Part shown: piece by piece, positions 9,701 to 17,490 of the stretch
Layout: each line of letters starts with the position of its first letter
Position numbering within the stretch: position 1 is the stretch's first letter
Assembly: GCA_025356475.1 (NCBI GenBank)
Contig: JANXSX010000032.1
Location: forward strand, 1 to 64,000
Direction of reading: 5' to 3'
DNA length: 64,000 nucleotides
Source: Isosphaeraceae bacterium
GTDB taxonomy: Bacteria > Planctomycetota > Planctomycetia > Isosphaerales > Isosphaeraceae
Made by a program: the position numbers and the translations under genes
Notes under the pieces: generated by a model
The model's database searches: none
Seen by the model: the letters and a program-made list of their open reading frames with translations, nothing else
Told to the model about the DNA's origin: nothing

Positions 9701-10509
9701 ACATCGCGAGGGTCGCGTGCTTGCTCTGGACTGATATAATCAAATGTTCCGAGTGTCATGCCGCTTTGAGTCAGGCCGTCATCACGCCCGCGTTCGAAGC
9801 GGCGGGCGAGCCCCATATCCACGAGCTTAGCACGACCTTGCGCAGTAACAATGATATTCGAGGGCTTGATGTCACGATGGACCACACCACGTTCTGAGGC
9901 ATGAATTAAGGCATTGGCGATCTGGAGCGTATAATTGATGGCTTCTGCCGGCGTGAGCGGACCACCTCGTTCCACGCGGTGGCGGATGGTCGTCCCTTCA
10001 ATGTATTCGAATGCAATGAAGTGGATTTCATCATCATGCCCAATGGTGTAAACCCGCGCAATATTCTCATGGTCGAGCCGGGCAGCGGCACGCCCCTCTT
10101 GATAGAAGCGCTGAACAACCTCGGGATCGCCTGCCTGCTCAGGGGGTAAAACCTTCAAGGCGACGTCGCGTTCGAGCCGTGTGTCACGAGCCCGAAAAAC
10201 GGCACCCATTCCCCCTACACCGATGGACTCCTCGAGCACGAATACGTCGAGACGATCTCCAGGGATCGGCAATGGTCGTGTCGCATCAGGAACTGCTGAT
10301 CGAATTCGCGGGTTCGTGCTCCCTGGAGTCCCCGAACGAACGGTCGGGGAGTCGGGCGTCGGAACGGAATCCGAACGAGCGAGCGAGGAACCAGCCCGCC
10401 TTAAAGCCGACGACGGCACCGGCCCTCCCGTCAAAGCAGGGCGATCTCGCCACGAACCTGTGGGGTCGGGTGACTCTCCAGGGCGTGTTGGGTGATCAGG
10501 TCCGGGCAT
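6775..10509 (-). CDS. Large membrane Ser/Thr protein kinase with C-terminal beta-helix-like region
   Basis: Bacterial Hanks-type kinase of about 1244 aa. A Pro/Ser/Thr-rich N-terminus of about 85 residues precedes the kinase domain (about 87-350). Visible motifs are the glycine loop GVGGMGAV, the lysine in VALKVL, the catalytic loop HRDIKPSN, DMG in place of DFG, and SPEQAR in place of APE. One membrane helix (ALGLLIVVGLISWW) follows near 385-405. The remaining roughly 800 residues have repeated beta-strand-like segments with LTLRQST/LTLTESH-type rungs, suggesting a parallel beta-helix outside the cytoplasm. The ATG at 10509 is the first in-frame ATG but has a poor ribosome-binding site; a GTG at 10563 is an alternative. 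Ligand and substrates are unknown. Confidence 0.85.
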   Translation of the reverse strand: MPGPDHPTRPGESPDPTGSWRDRPALTGGPVPSSALRRAGSSLARSDSVPTPDSPTVRSGTPGSTNPRIRSAVPDATRPLPIPGDRLDVFVLEESIGVGGMGAVFRARDTRLERDVALKVLPPEQAGDPEVVQRFYQEGRAAARLDHENIARVYTIGHDDEIHFIAFEYIEGTTIRHRVERGGPLTPAEAINYTLQIANALIHASERGVVHRDIKPSNIIVTAQGRAKLVDMGLARRFERGRDDGLTQSGMTLGTFDYISPEQARDPRDVDVRSDLYSLGCTLFHMLAGRPPFPDGTVLQKLIQHQEEPPPRIRDLNPAVPPELAAILSKLMAKERERRYQTPEALLRELSVVAGMLGLRSLSPEGLIWAAPTSPPAWERHLIWGVPALGLLIVVGLISWWSADSSTSTAPSLSAVQPKITLIEPTTPVTSTETTVISPVIQVETRSPEPEITRISSEPKVITARSGEDLGMILSSATGALEVILADDERPYALGGLIPRAPLGRRDLVIKAAPGVHPTLRLGREAGVGDLIASPAGLEFVGGKVTLEDLEFVVEGSRSDAIRVTDTELTIRRCIFRREGSATNLRSRGAAIHWRGGKNHPDRPVALTLTESHIGAGQAGVIAVGPIDLTVRDCTLGGVEPAVWLDNPESSSVAAEVRFSHVSLLGSSTSPAFLFQGAKVRVRADDCIFAGGRDVLATLVSIDDPDKLDWRGRSNLYARVSTYLKPSRGRGTSTRDFGAWRGDDETRELDSIANDQTPWKSVDPQLGLADPDRVPTLAFELSPALTVLPGVGTRKGPFSSLERTIVVVGTDPKPIESEPVPAESAPVLPMPMPLSRVGMPDPVDVGPLISNPALTGPIAKIVEMIKPTKFAAPAISDAPIRTVGQMLDAIGRTGTRGGVLLISADADWELPASFLIKAEGLWTLRAEPGATRPRLRFRPDRAPKANQVGSAWPVAIRVRSNLRLEGIDLVLAETDAPVAGPWAAFGVWAGSELSLVRCTVTLQGESKPTAMVTVPSGGVELEPGIPQPELAAAALRISESFIRVGGDLVDVGPGHRLDLEIENAVIATGGTLIHGHGQPRGVQVEPIRLTLRQSTARAQGGLVHLESAIGEPELPVVDVTARDSLVATSAGGDPLFRVDGQENIEALRDRIKWEGHAVAYDQIETYQRDQTAQPGSMPSLYRRSSWEVKVGLKDTAPMYGPYLKPWPGDRPVWSMKIDDVRIPAESAAASAGPDLVRVPNPPLN

Positions 10510-10531
10510 TGGCGCGGATCTCGTCGGGCAT
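10496..10531 (-). other. Short upstream ORF overlapping the kinase start
   Basis: An 11-codon frame (MPDEIRANART, then TGA) begins at an ATG at 10531. A strong purine-rich ribosome-binding site (GGGGGAGGA) lies 7-8 nt upstream. The frame differs from that of the kinase and its stop falls inside the first codons of the kinase frame at 10509. This is the only good ribosome-binding site in the region, so the kinase may depend on coupled translation or frameshifting. A sequence error joining the two frames is the other explanation. Confidence 0.45.
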
Positions 10532-10684
10532 AGGGGCGTCCTCCCCCAAAAAACTCGGGTCACTCCGGGTGCGGAGTTTCGAGCGGACTGGTCATCGGTG
10601 ACACACTTTGGGGACGCGATCGAGACGTGTAGAAGACATTCGCGTCGAACCCGAAATTATTCTAGACCCGATTCCGGGTTGCTG

Positions 10685-10855
10685 TCAACCGAATGCGTAA
10701 TACCACCAAATCCCAAGACTCGATGGTTTCGAGAAAGTAGCTTCCACCTGGGTGAAGAACTGATCTGCAACCGTGATACTCGTCGCCTGGGCATAATGAT
10801 GGAAAATGGCGACCAAATCCTGAGTCGCCGCTGGACGACGGCTGATTTGGCTCAT
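10685..10855 (-). pseudogene. parE: Truncated ParE toxin remnant
   Basis: The ATG at 10855 overlaps the parD stop by four bases (ATGA), the usual parDE coupling. The 56-residue product starts MSQISRRPAATQDLVAIFHH and continues ADQFFTQVEATF, matching the first two helices of ParE/RelE-superfamily toxins (normally about 90-100 aa). It then diverges and stops at a TGA. Just past that stop, in the same frame, the codons QQPGIGSR resemble the next conserved ParE segment, after which homology is lost. The beta-sheet carrying the active surface is missing, so toxin activity is unlikely. Confidence 0.7.
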
Positions 10856-11115
10856 GGACGGATTGTCTCAGGTGGCAATCCAGCGATGGCTTCCTGACGC
10901 AAAGCTACCCAATCCTCGTGAGTCATGGGCGTGGCGGGGCCGCTTGCTAATGCTTCATGGAGCTTTATCTCAATCTCCAGCTTGGCCTGTCGCCGCTGTG
11001 CCTCGTCGATCAGAAATCGCAGATATTCGCCGGCAGAAGCGAAGCCCTGTTTGGAAAGCTGCAATTCAATAAACGCCTTCATTTCGTCAGACACGGAAAT
11101 GTTCATCGTTGTCAT
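10852..11115 (-). CDS. parD: ParD-family antitoxin
   Basis: Type II antitoxin and likely autorepressor, 87 aa, full family length. The N-terminus MTTMNISVSDEMKAFIELQL is a typical ribbon-helix-helix DNA-binding domain; GFASAGEYLRFLIDEAQRR is the conserved ParD helix pair. The acidic/alanine-rich C-terminal tail is the part that normally wraps the toxin. A good ribosome-binding site (GGAGGG) precedes the ATG. The stop overlaps the start of a truncated parE, so the antitoxin appears intact while its partner is broken. The promoter at 11139-11167 carries a short inverted repeat that could be the operator. Confidence 0.88.
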   Translation of the reverse strand: MTTMNISVSDEMKAFIELQLSKQGFASAGEYLRFLIDEAQRRQAKLEIEIKLHEALASGPATPMTHEDWVALRQEAIAGLPPETIRP

Positions 11116-11138
11116 GCGTCATCCCTCCAGAATTGTAA

Positions 11139-11167
11139 AGTCTAATGACAATCGCATGTTTTGCCAA
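11139..11167 (-). promoter_or_regulatory. parDE promoter with candidate operator
   Basis: On the minus strand TTGGCA, a 17-nt spacer and TAGACT form a good sigma-70-like promoter 24 nt upstream of parD. An inverted repeat, ATTGT-N11-ACAAT, covers 11132-11152 and therefore the -10 box, the usual place for ribbon-helix-helix autorepression. Confidence 0.55.
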
Positions 11168-11223
11168 GAAATGAGGAAGCCAGTCAGGAGCATATCCCAA
11201 TCGATCCAGCTCCCTCGTTCCGC

Positions 11224-12690
11224 TCACCCCTTGATAACTCCGACTGGCCTCAAGCGAGCGACTTTTTTCGAGATCCCTGCTTTGTCAACGACGTCGACGA
11301 CATGGTCGACGTTTTTGTACGCGGCGGGTTGTTCTTCGGCCAATCCTTTGTGACCGCGAGCCTTGGCAATGATGCCAATCGCGTCGAGTTCCTTATCAAT
11401 CCGACGTCCCGCAGCGAGTTTGACTGCGGCGGTTCGGCTCATCGCCCGGCCTGCCCCGTGGCAGGTGGTTCCAAACGACTGAGTCATGCTCCCAGCCTGT
11501 CCTGCGAGCACCCAACTTGCGGTACCCATACTCCCGGGGATGATCACAGGTTGGCCAATCGCCTGGTAAATCAAAGGGACTTCCGGGTGGCCCGGCGGAA
11601 ACGCCCTCGTTGCTCCTTTGCGATGAACACAGACACATTTAGAGATTCCGCCGACGTGATGATCCTCGAACTTAGCGATATTGTGGGCAACGTCATAGAT
11701 CAAATCCAAGCCGAGCGACTCCCATGACTTCGCGAACACTTTGGCGAAAACCTCACGAGCCTGGTGGGTCAGGAGCTGCCGATTGCACCAGGCGTAATTT
11801 GCAGCAGCCCGCATTGCTCCCAGATACATTTGACCTTCCTCGCTCTTTACCGGAGCACACGCGAGCTGAGGATCGGGGAGCACGAAGCCATACTTCTTGG
11901 GGGCGTGCTTGAAGACGCCAAGGTAGTCGTCACAGACCTGATAGCCGAGGCCACGAGAGCCTGAGTGAATGAGCACTGTGATCATTCCTTCACGCAACCC
12001 CATAACTTCCGCTGCAACTTCGTCGAGGACCCGGTCGACGACCTGGACTTCGAGGAAGTGGTTACCGGAACCGAGCGTTCCGCACTGGTCATAACCACGT
12101 TGATACGCGCGATCGCTGACCCGGTCGGGTTCCGCCCCGTCCAATCGCCCAAAGGCTTCGGTGAAGTCGATATCACGTTCTGTCCCCCATCCCTGGCCGA
12201 CGACGTACGCTGATCCCATCTCCATCAGCTTCGTGAGCTTGGGTCTGTCGAAGCGGTACTGACCCGACTGGCCGACTCCAGTCGGTATGTCGTCGAACAA
12301 CGTCTCGGTCAGCCGACGGATGTGGGGCTTGACGTCGTCCCAGGTGAGGTTCGAGCGAAGGAGCCGCACCCCGCAGTTGATATCGTAGCCGACCCCACCC
12401 GGAGAGATCACACCCCCCTGCTCCGGGTCGGTTGCCGCAACTCCGCCGATCGCAAAGCCATACCCCCAGTGGATATCGGGCATGGCAATGCTAGCAGTCT
12501 GGATGCCGGGTAACGTGGCAACATTGGCCACCTGAACGGGTCCTTGGTCCGCCTTGATCGCGTCAATCAGGTGTTCATCGGCGAAGATCAACCCATCGAC
12601 CCGCATATCCTCGCGATAGCTCTTGGGGATCTTCCACTGGCAAGGACCAACTTGTTCGAGAGGTCCTGCGTATCCGGTCTTCTGACTCAT
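11224..12690 (-). CDS. rtcB: RtcB family RNA ligase
   Basis: GTP- and Mn-dependent ligase joining 2',3'-cyclic phosphate and 5'-OH RNA ends in RNA repair or tRNA healing. 488 aa, normal for the long RtcB class. Diagnostic motifs run in order: GGVGYDINCGVRLLR, GTLGSGNHFLEVQ, HSGSRGLGYQV, PGSMGTASWVLAG and CHGAGRAMSRTAA. The Cys, His and Asp metal ligands and the HGAGR histidine that is guanylylated are present. The ATG at 12690 follows an adequate AAGGA site. No rtcA cyclase, rtcR activator or archease is adjacent; the nearest downstream gene on the strand is parD, 108 nt away. Confidence 0.95.
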   Translation of the reverse strand: MSQKTGYAGPLEQVGPCQWKIPKSYREDMRVDGLIFADEHLIDAIKADQGPVQVANVATLPGIQTASIAMPDIHWGYGFAIGGVAATDPEQGGVISPGGVGYDINCGVRLLRSNLTWDDVKPHIRRLTETLFDDIPTGVGQSGQYRFDRPKLTKLMEMGSAYVVGQGWGTERDIDFTEAFGRLDGAEPDRVSDRAYQRGYDQCGTLGSGNHFLEVQVVDRVLDEVAAEVMGLREGMITVLIHSGSRGLGYQVCDDYLGVFKHAPKKYGFVLPDPQLACAPVKSEEGQMYLGAMRAAANYAWCNRQLLTHQAREVFAKVFAKSWESLGLDLIYDVAHNIAKFEDHHVGGISKCVCVHRKGATRAFPPGHPEVPLIYQAIGQPVIIPGSMGTASWVLAGQAGSMTQSFGTTCHGAGRAMSRTAAVKLAAGRRIDKELDAIGIIAKARGHKGLAEEQPAAYKNVDHVVDVVDKAGISKKVARLRPVGVIKG

Positions 12691-12776
12691 CGTCTGGTGT
12701 CCTTTCTTAGCGTTCAGTGGCAGTTGGACACCGGGGAGAGCACCTGGTTCGCGACTCTCGAAAGGTCAGTCGTTCA

Positions 12777-13826
12777 TCACGAAAACCAAACGGCATGGGA
12801 GAAGTCAAATTCCAGGCCGATTCGATCCCCCACCACGATCCCCTCATCCGCCACGAGCCTGATCGTCACGAGGATGTCTGCGATCTGAATCGAAGCCAAA
12901 ACCTCGTGCCCAAGAGGTTCGATCCTGCGGATATTTCCAGTGAGTCTGGAATCACCAGGAGCCTTAGGCTGGATGTGCTCCGCTCGGAGTCCGACCTCGC
13001 GGGAACCGGGTGGGAGCGTCAGTCCCGCCGGAAGCCGGACTCGTTCCCCTGCGAAACGAACCCATTTGAGGTCGCCGTCCTCCTCAATGGTGACATTCAG
13101 GATGTTGATCGGTGGGTACCCCAAAAATTGGGCGACAAACCGGGAGGCGGGTCTCGAATAGACTCCGAACGGGGTTCCGACCTGGTGGAGCGAGCCATCG
13201 CCGAAAACCGCGAGGCGATCGCCGACCGCGAGTGCCTCCGATTGGTCGTGGGTGACCAACACGGTTGTGAGCTTGAGTGCTCGTTGCAATTCGACCAGAT
13301 CGGCCCGAATCGCGAGACGAAGTGGCGCATCCAGCGCGGTGAACGGTTCGTCGAGCAGGAGAACCCGAGGTCGCCGCGCAATAGCGCGACCGATAGCAAC
13401 TCTCTGCCTCTGGCCCCCCGAGAGGGTCGCAGGCCGACGATTCAAAATATTGCTAAGTCCCAGCAAATCAGAGGTTTCGGCCACTCGCCGTACCACTTCT
13501 TGCTTTGGGAGCCCCCGAGCTTTACAACCAAACGCAAGGTTCTCCGCCACATTCAGATGTGGATAGAGGGCGGGATGCTGGAAGACCATCGCCACGTCCC
13601 GGTCGCGAGCGGCCAGCTCGTTCACCGAACGGCCATCGAAGAGAATCTGCCCTTCAGAGACCTCTTCCAGTCCAGCGACGAGCCGAGCCAGCGTACTTTT
13701 TCCGGAACCCGACGGCCCAACGACGGCGAGGAGTTCTCCATCCTCGACGTCGAGATCAACCGCGCGGAGCCCCCTCACACCATTGGGGTACGTCTTGCCA
13801 AGTCCTTGAAGCTGAACCCTAGCCAC
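12777..13826 (-). CDS. ABC transporter ATPase, MalK/UgpC (sugar-type) family
   Basis: ATPase of an ABC importer in the CUT1 carbohydrate class, 349 aa. Seen: Walker A GPSGSGKST, Q-loop VFQHPALYPHLN, signature LSGGQRQRVAIGRA, Walker B LLLDEPFTALD, D-loop and H-loop VTHDQSEALAVGD. The C-terminal about 110 residues form the TOBE/OB region typical of MalK (GLRAEHIQP is the usual GIRPEHI motif). No permease or binding protein is nearby, so it probably serves transporters encoded elsewhere, as shared MsmK-type ATPases do. It is divergent from the DUF1501 gene. Confidence 0.88.
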   Translation of the reverse strand: MARVQLQGLGKTYPNGVRGLRAVDLDVEDGELLAVVGPSGSGKSTLARLVAGLEEVSEGQILFDGRSVNELAARDRDVAMVFQHPALYPHLNVAENLAFGCKARGLPKQEVVRRVAETSDLLGLSNILNRRPATLSGGQRQRVAIGRAIARRPRVLLLDEPFTALDAPLRLAIRADLVELQRALKLTTVLVTHDQSEALAVGDRLAVFGDGSLHQVGTPFGVYSRPASRFVAQFLGYPPINILNVTIEEDGDLKWVRFAGERVRLPAGLTLPPGSREVGLRAEHIQPKAPGDSRLTGNIRRIEPLGHEVLASIQIADILVTIRLVADEGIVVGDRIGLEFDFSHAVWFS

Positions 13827-13999
13827 ACACCTCTCCTTGTTCCAGAATCTTGGTCGTCACTGACACCTTCTTCAGTTTCTCTGACGGTCGGGTTGCCCGC
13901 CACCGCTCGCAAGTGTTAAACTTCAATTCAATAGCAGGACGATCAGTTAGCATCAGAGGCTTTGTGCCCCACACTCCCTTGCTTCCCGGAGTATCGCCG

Positions 14000-15316
14000 A
14001 TGTTCCAGATCGAGTCTGGTGCGAGCCGGTCGTGTGACGGGGTCACTCGACGCAACATCTTGCAGGTTGGGGCGTTATCGGCGCTCGGGCTGACCTTGCC
14101 ACAGGCACTCCGGGCGGCCTCGACAGCTCCTGCGACCAAGGACATGGCGTGCATTCTGGTCTGGTTGCAGGGGGGGATCAGCCACATTGATAGCTTCGAC
14201 CCCAAACCCGAAGCCCCCAGCGAGATTCGCGGCGAGTTCAAGACAATCGACACAAACGTCCCAGGCATCCAACTCGTCGAGCACCTTCCAGGTCTCGCGA
14301 GACACCAAGATAAGTATTCCATCGTCCGGTCCCTTAACCCCAAGAACGGATCGCACGGGACCGCCGACGCCTACATGATGTCAGGGCACCCTTTTAGCCC
14401 TGCCATCACGTATCCGGCTTATGGCGCAGTGATCGCCCGCGAGAAAGGGGGCCAGCAGAGCATGCCCCCGTATATTCAGGTCGGCACTGCAATCGACCAA
14501 CGGTTTGGCGGCGGTGTCTCAGGGTTCCTGGGCGATCAGTACAACCCGTTCGTCCTACCGGGAGATGCCTCCAGCCCTAACTTTACTGTCCGAGATGTGA
14601 CGTTGCCCGGCGGCGTGGACGCAGATCGATTTAAGCGGCGGATGAAGGTTCTCGACGCCGTTGATACCTGGCAATCCACCTTGGAGTCGAGCCCTTCGTC
14701 ACTCGAAGCTGCCGATTCGTTTGCCAAGAAGGCCTACGAACTGATCACCGCACCGAGGGCGAAGAAGGCGTTCGATATCCGGTCGGAAGATCCTCGTCAG
14801 CGAGACCGTTACGGTCGGAACTCCCTCGGTCAAGGATGCTTGCTTGCCCGCCGGCTCGTGGAGTCGGGTGTCCGGTTTGTGACGGTTACGGACGGAGGCT
14901 GGGACACCCACCAGAACAACTTCGTCAGCATGAGTAAGACCCTGCTCCCAAGGCTCGACAAATCGGTCTCCGGCCTGCTTCAAGATCTCTCCGACCGAGG
15001 AATGCTCGATACGACCCTCGTCGTGGTCATGAGCGACTTCGGTCGAACTCCCAAAGTGAACCCCTCTGCGGGTCGCGACCACTGGTCTACTGCGGGGATC
15101 GCCCTGCTCGCAGGTGCCGGCCTGAAACACGGGATCGCCGTGGGACGAACGAACCAGTTGGCCGAGATGCCAGTTGAATCGCCGTACTACACAGAAGACT
15201 TGGCCGCGACGATCTATACCCAGCTAGGGATCCCGCTGACGACAACCCATCAGACACCTGATGGTCGTCCCGTGCAGGTGAATTACGACGGTCGGATCAT
15301 TCGTGAATTGGTCTGA
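14000..15316 (+). CDS. DUF1501 secretory protein (Tat-type signal)
   Basis: Planctomycete-type DUF1501 protein of the alkaline phosphatase/sulfatase-like fold; molecular function not established. 438 aa from the ATG at 14000. The N-terminus has a twin arginine (residues 17-18 in GVTRRNILQVG) and a short hydrophobic stretch ending ALRAAS, a plausible Tat signal. Family motifs seen: CILVWLQGGISHIDSFDPKP, HGTADAYMMSGHP, WDTHQNNF, MSDFGRTPKVN and GRDHW. The frame is open 50 codons further upstream to 13850, but that part overlaps the divergent ABC gene's control region. DUF1501 genes usually follow a DUF1549/DUF1553 cytochrome gene; here it stands alone. Confidence 0.9.
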   Translation: MFQIESGASRSCDGVTRRNILQVGALSALGLTLPQALRAASTAPATKDMACILVWLQGGISHIDSFDPKPEAPSEIRGEFKTIDTNVPGIQLVEHLPGLARHQDKYSIVRSLNPKNGSHGTADAYMMSGHPFSPAITYPAYGAVIAREKGGQQSMPPYIQVGTAIDQRFGGGVSGFLGDQYNPFVLPGDASSPNFTVRDVTLPGGVDADRFKRRMKVLDAVDTWQSTLESSPSSLEAADSFAKKAYELITAPRAKKAFDIRSEDPRQRDRYGRNSLGQGCLLARRLVESGVRFVTVTDGGWDTHQNNFVSMSKTLLPRLDKSVSGLLQDLSDRGMLDTTLVVVMSDFGRTPKVNPSAGRDHWSTAGIALLAGAGLKHGIAVGRTNQLAEMPVESPYYTEDLAATIYTQLGIPLTTTHQTPDGRPVQVNYDGRIIRELV

Positions 15317-15498
15317 GCGCTCCCAGAAGGCAATCGCGTTGGGAACCAGCGTGACCTCAGGGGCTCAATCCGTCTCAGGAATTGAGCTTCCTGGTTCATG
15401 GGGATTCGGGTAAAAGCACTCGTCGCGGACGGGGTGTAATGGGTTACGCCCACGATTACGAGCCGCGCGGGATTGCTCCCAAGGAGGGGAACAGTTCC

Positions 15499-17340
15499 AT
15501 GAGTCGCACACGAATGACAGTCTTGGCACTCGCTCTGATGGGATTGCTCGTCATGGGCGACCCAAGAGCTTTCGGTTTCCAAGAACCGGTCAAGCAAGCG
15601 GGCGGCGGAAACGCTCCTGCGGTCCCGACGACTGCGGTCGCCGATGATCCCCTGCCACTCACGGGCGCGGATGGGAAGTTCGTCCCGATCCAAAATCTTA
15701 AAGATCCCACGACTGGCCCATCGGCCTCTTCCCGGGACGCCAAGCTCGATCCAGAACTCGAGCGTACTGAAGCGACACCGCCCGCAGGTAACCCACTTCC
15801 TCCGGCGATCGACCAGGGGCTTAACCAAACTGCAGGCCAGGCCCCGGCTGGTGACGCCGATCCGACCGGCTCTAACGGGCCATTCGTGCTCTCGCCTGAC
15901 AAGCTGACGATGGGCAAACAGTCCGTGGCCCTTTCGGTCGACGTCAAGTCGCCCCCAATCGTCAATATGAATAAAGAGACCGAAGTCCAAGTCATCGTTC
16001 GGAACACCGGTCTGACCGATGCCCATGGCGTGGTTGTCCGTGACGAGCTACCCGCGAACGTCCAGTTCCTCTCCAGCGAGCCGACCGCAAATGCAACGGG
16101 TCCGGTCTTGTTCTGGAGCCTGAACACAATGGCCGCCGGGAGTGAGCGGATCATCAAGGTCAAGGTTAAGCCAATCGCGGCGGGTTCCTTCGAACACTCC
16201 GCGACCGTGACGATGATTGTCGGCGGGAAGTCGTCAACACGCGTTCAACAGCCTCGGCTCAGAGTCGAAGCCGTCGCTTCCCCGAGCAAGGTCCTGAAAG
16301 GCCAGCCGATCAAGATTCGCATCACCTTGAGTAACCCAGGGACCGGCCCTGCTCGGGATGTCTTGATCAAGGCTCGGCTGAGTTCAGGTCTCAAATATGA
16401 CAACGGCGATGGCACCTTGAGCATGCGGAAGGGACTGATCGAGCCCGGCAAGCCGATCGTTCTCGAATCCGACGATGAACAACTCATCCTGGATGCAGTG
16501 GCAGGCGGCGACCAAACCGTGACGTTTGAAGCGACCAGCCTTGATGTCTTCGATGCGGAAGAGGGCAAAACAACGGTTGCCATCAAGGTCGTTGAGCCCA
16601 AGCTCATCCTAACCACGACTGGCCCGAAGGACCGCGTTACGGATACCCCGGCGACCTACACGTTCAAAGTTGAGAATACCGGCGACGCGCCTGCTCGAAG
16701 TGTGAGGGTTGTCGCTCGAGTGCCCGACAACATGAGGCTCACCGATAACGCAGTGGACCCCAAACCAACCTGGGATAAAGTCGCTCGGACCCTCACCTGG
16801 GACCTGGGCGTGATCGATCCGAGCAAGGTCGTCAGCCCCTGGTTCCGAGTCCAGACAGGCGGGGTCGGGGTGTACGACATTGTCGCGAAGGTCAGTGCCA
16901 ACGGAGCCCTCGTCGGCAAACAAGTGCTTACCACAAATATCCTAGGCATAGCCGACATTCTCGTTGATGTCGCCGGTCGCGACCGATCACTTGACGTCGG
17001 CGAGCAAACGACTTTCAGCATCCGGGTGAGTAATAACGGGTCGAAAGATGCGAATAAAGTTCAGGTAAGTGTCGAACTCTCGAAGAACCTCAAACTCGTG
17101 GGGACGAGCGGAATCGACGGCAAGGAAGCTCAAGGAAGCAAGGACCGAACACTAGCTCAATTTCCCGAAATTGACCGTCTTCCAGCGACGGGCAATTCTG
17201 AACGACGCCTCGCGGTCACTGTTGAAGCCATCAGCCCAGGTCAGGCGACCTGTGAGGTCAAGGTCCACCACCAGGACCTGGAAACCCCTTTGAAAGCCAT
17301 GGCTCTGACCAAGATCACGAACGGCGATGCCCGACGCTGA
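15499..17340 (+). CDS. Secreted DUF11/CARDB-repeat protein
   Basis: 613 aa from the ATG at 15499, chosen because AAGGAGGGG lies 8-9 nt upstream; the longer frame from 15382 has no such site. A signal peptide (TVLALALMGLLVMGDPRAFG) is followed by a Pro/Ala-rich linker and four successive Ig-like DUF11 repeats. These are recognisable by recurring VIVRNTGLTDAHGVVV, ITLSNPGTGPARDVLI, FKVENTGDAPARSVRV and IRVSNNGSKDANKVQV. Such repeats are structural or adhesive and occur in cell-envelope proteins. There is no C-terminal anchor or catalytic motif. It follows the DUF1501 gene on the same strand with about 180 nt between them. Confidence 0.85.
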   Translation: MSRTRMTVLALALMGLLVMGDPRAFGFQEPVKQAGGGNAPAVPTTAVADDPLPLTGADGKFVPIQNLKDPTTGPSASSRDAKLDPELERTEATPPAGNPLPPAIDQGLNQTAGQAPAGDADPTGSNGPFVLSPDKLTMGKQSVALSVDVKSPPIVNMNKETEVQVIVRNTGLTDAHGVVVRDELPANVQFLSSEPTANATGPVLFWSLNTMAAGSERIIKVKVKPIAAGSFEHSATVTMIVGGKSSTRVQQPRLRVEAVASPSKVLKGQPIKIRITLSNPGTGPARDVLIKARLSSGLKYDNGDGTLSMRKGLIEPGKPIVLESDDEQLILDAVAGGDQTVTFEATSLDVFDAEEGKTTVAIKVVEPKLILTTTGPKDRVTDTPATYTFKVENTGDAPARSVRVVARVPDNMRLTDNAVDPKPTWDKVARTLTWDLGVIDPSKVVSPWFRVQTGGVGVYDIVAKVSANGALVGKQVLTTNILGIADILVDVAGRDRSLDVGEQTTFSIRVSNNGSKDANKVQVSVELSKNLKLVGTSGIDGKEAQGSKDRTLAQFPEIDRLPATGNSERRLAVTVEAISPGQATCEVKVHHQDLETPLKAMALTKITNGDARR

Positions 17341-17490
17341 CGGATTGGCCGGAACCTGAAATTTCTGACTTTCAGACAGGGCAGGGTTCATTCTGGACGG
17401 TTTCCCCTTTGGTTCTTGTGCGGTCGGTTCGTACAATCGGGTCCACAAGGATGACCTGATTCGAACCTGCACCGACGCGAGGACCTTGCG

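Noticed and set aside
12717-13919. Long plus-strand open frame of 400 codons over the ABC ATPase gene
   Set aside because: It is the complementary frame of a clearly conserved minus-strand ATPase; no family motif and no ribosome-binding site.
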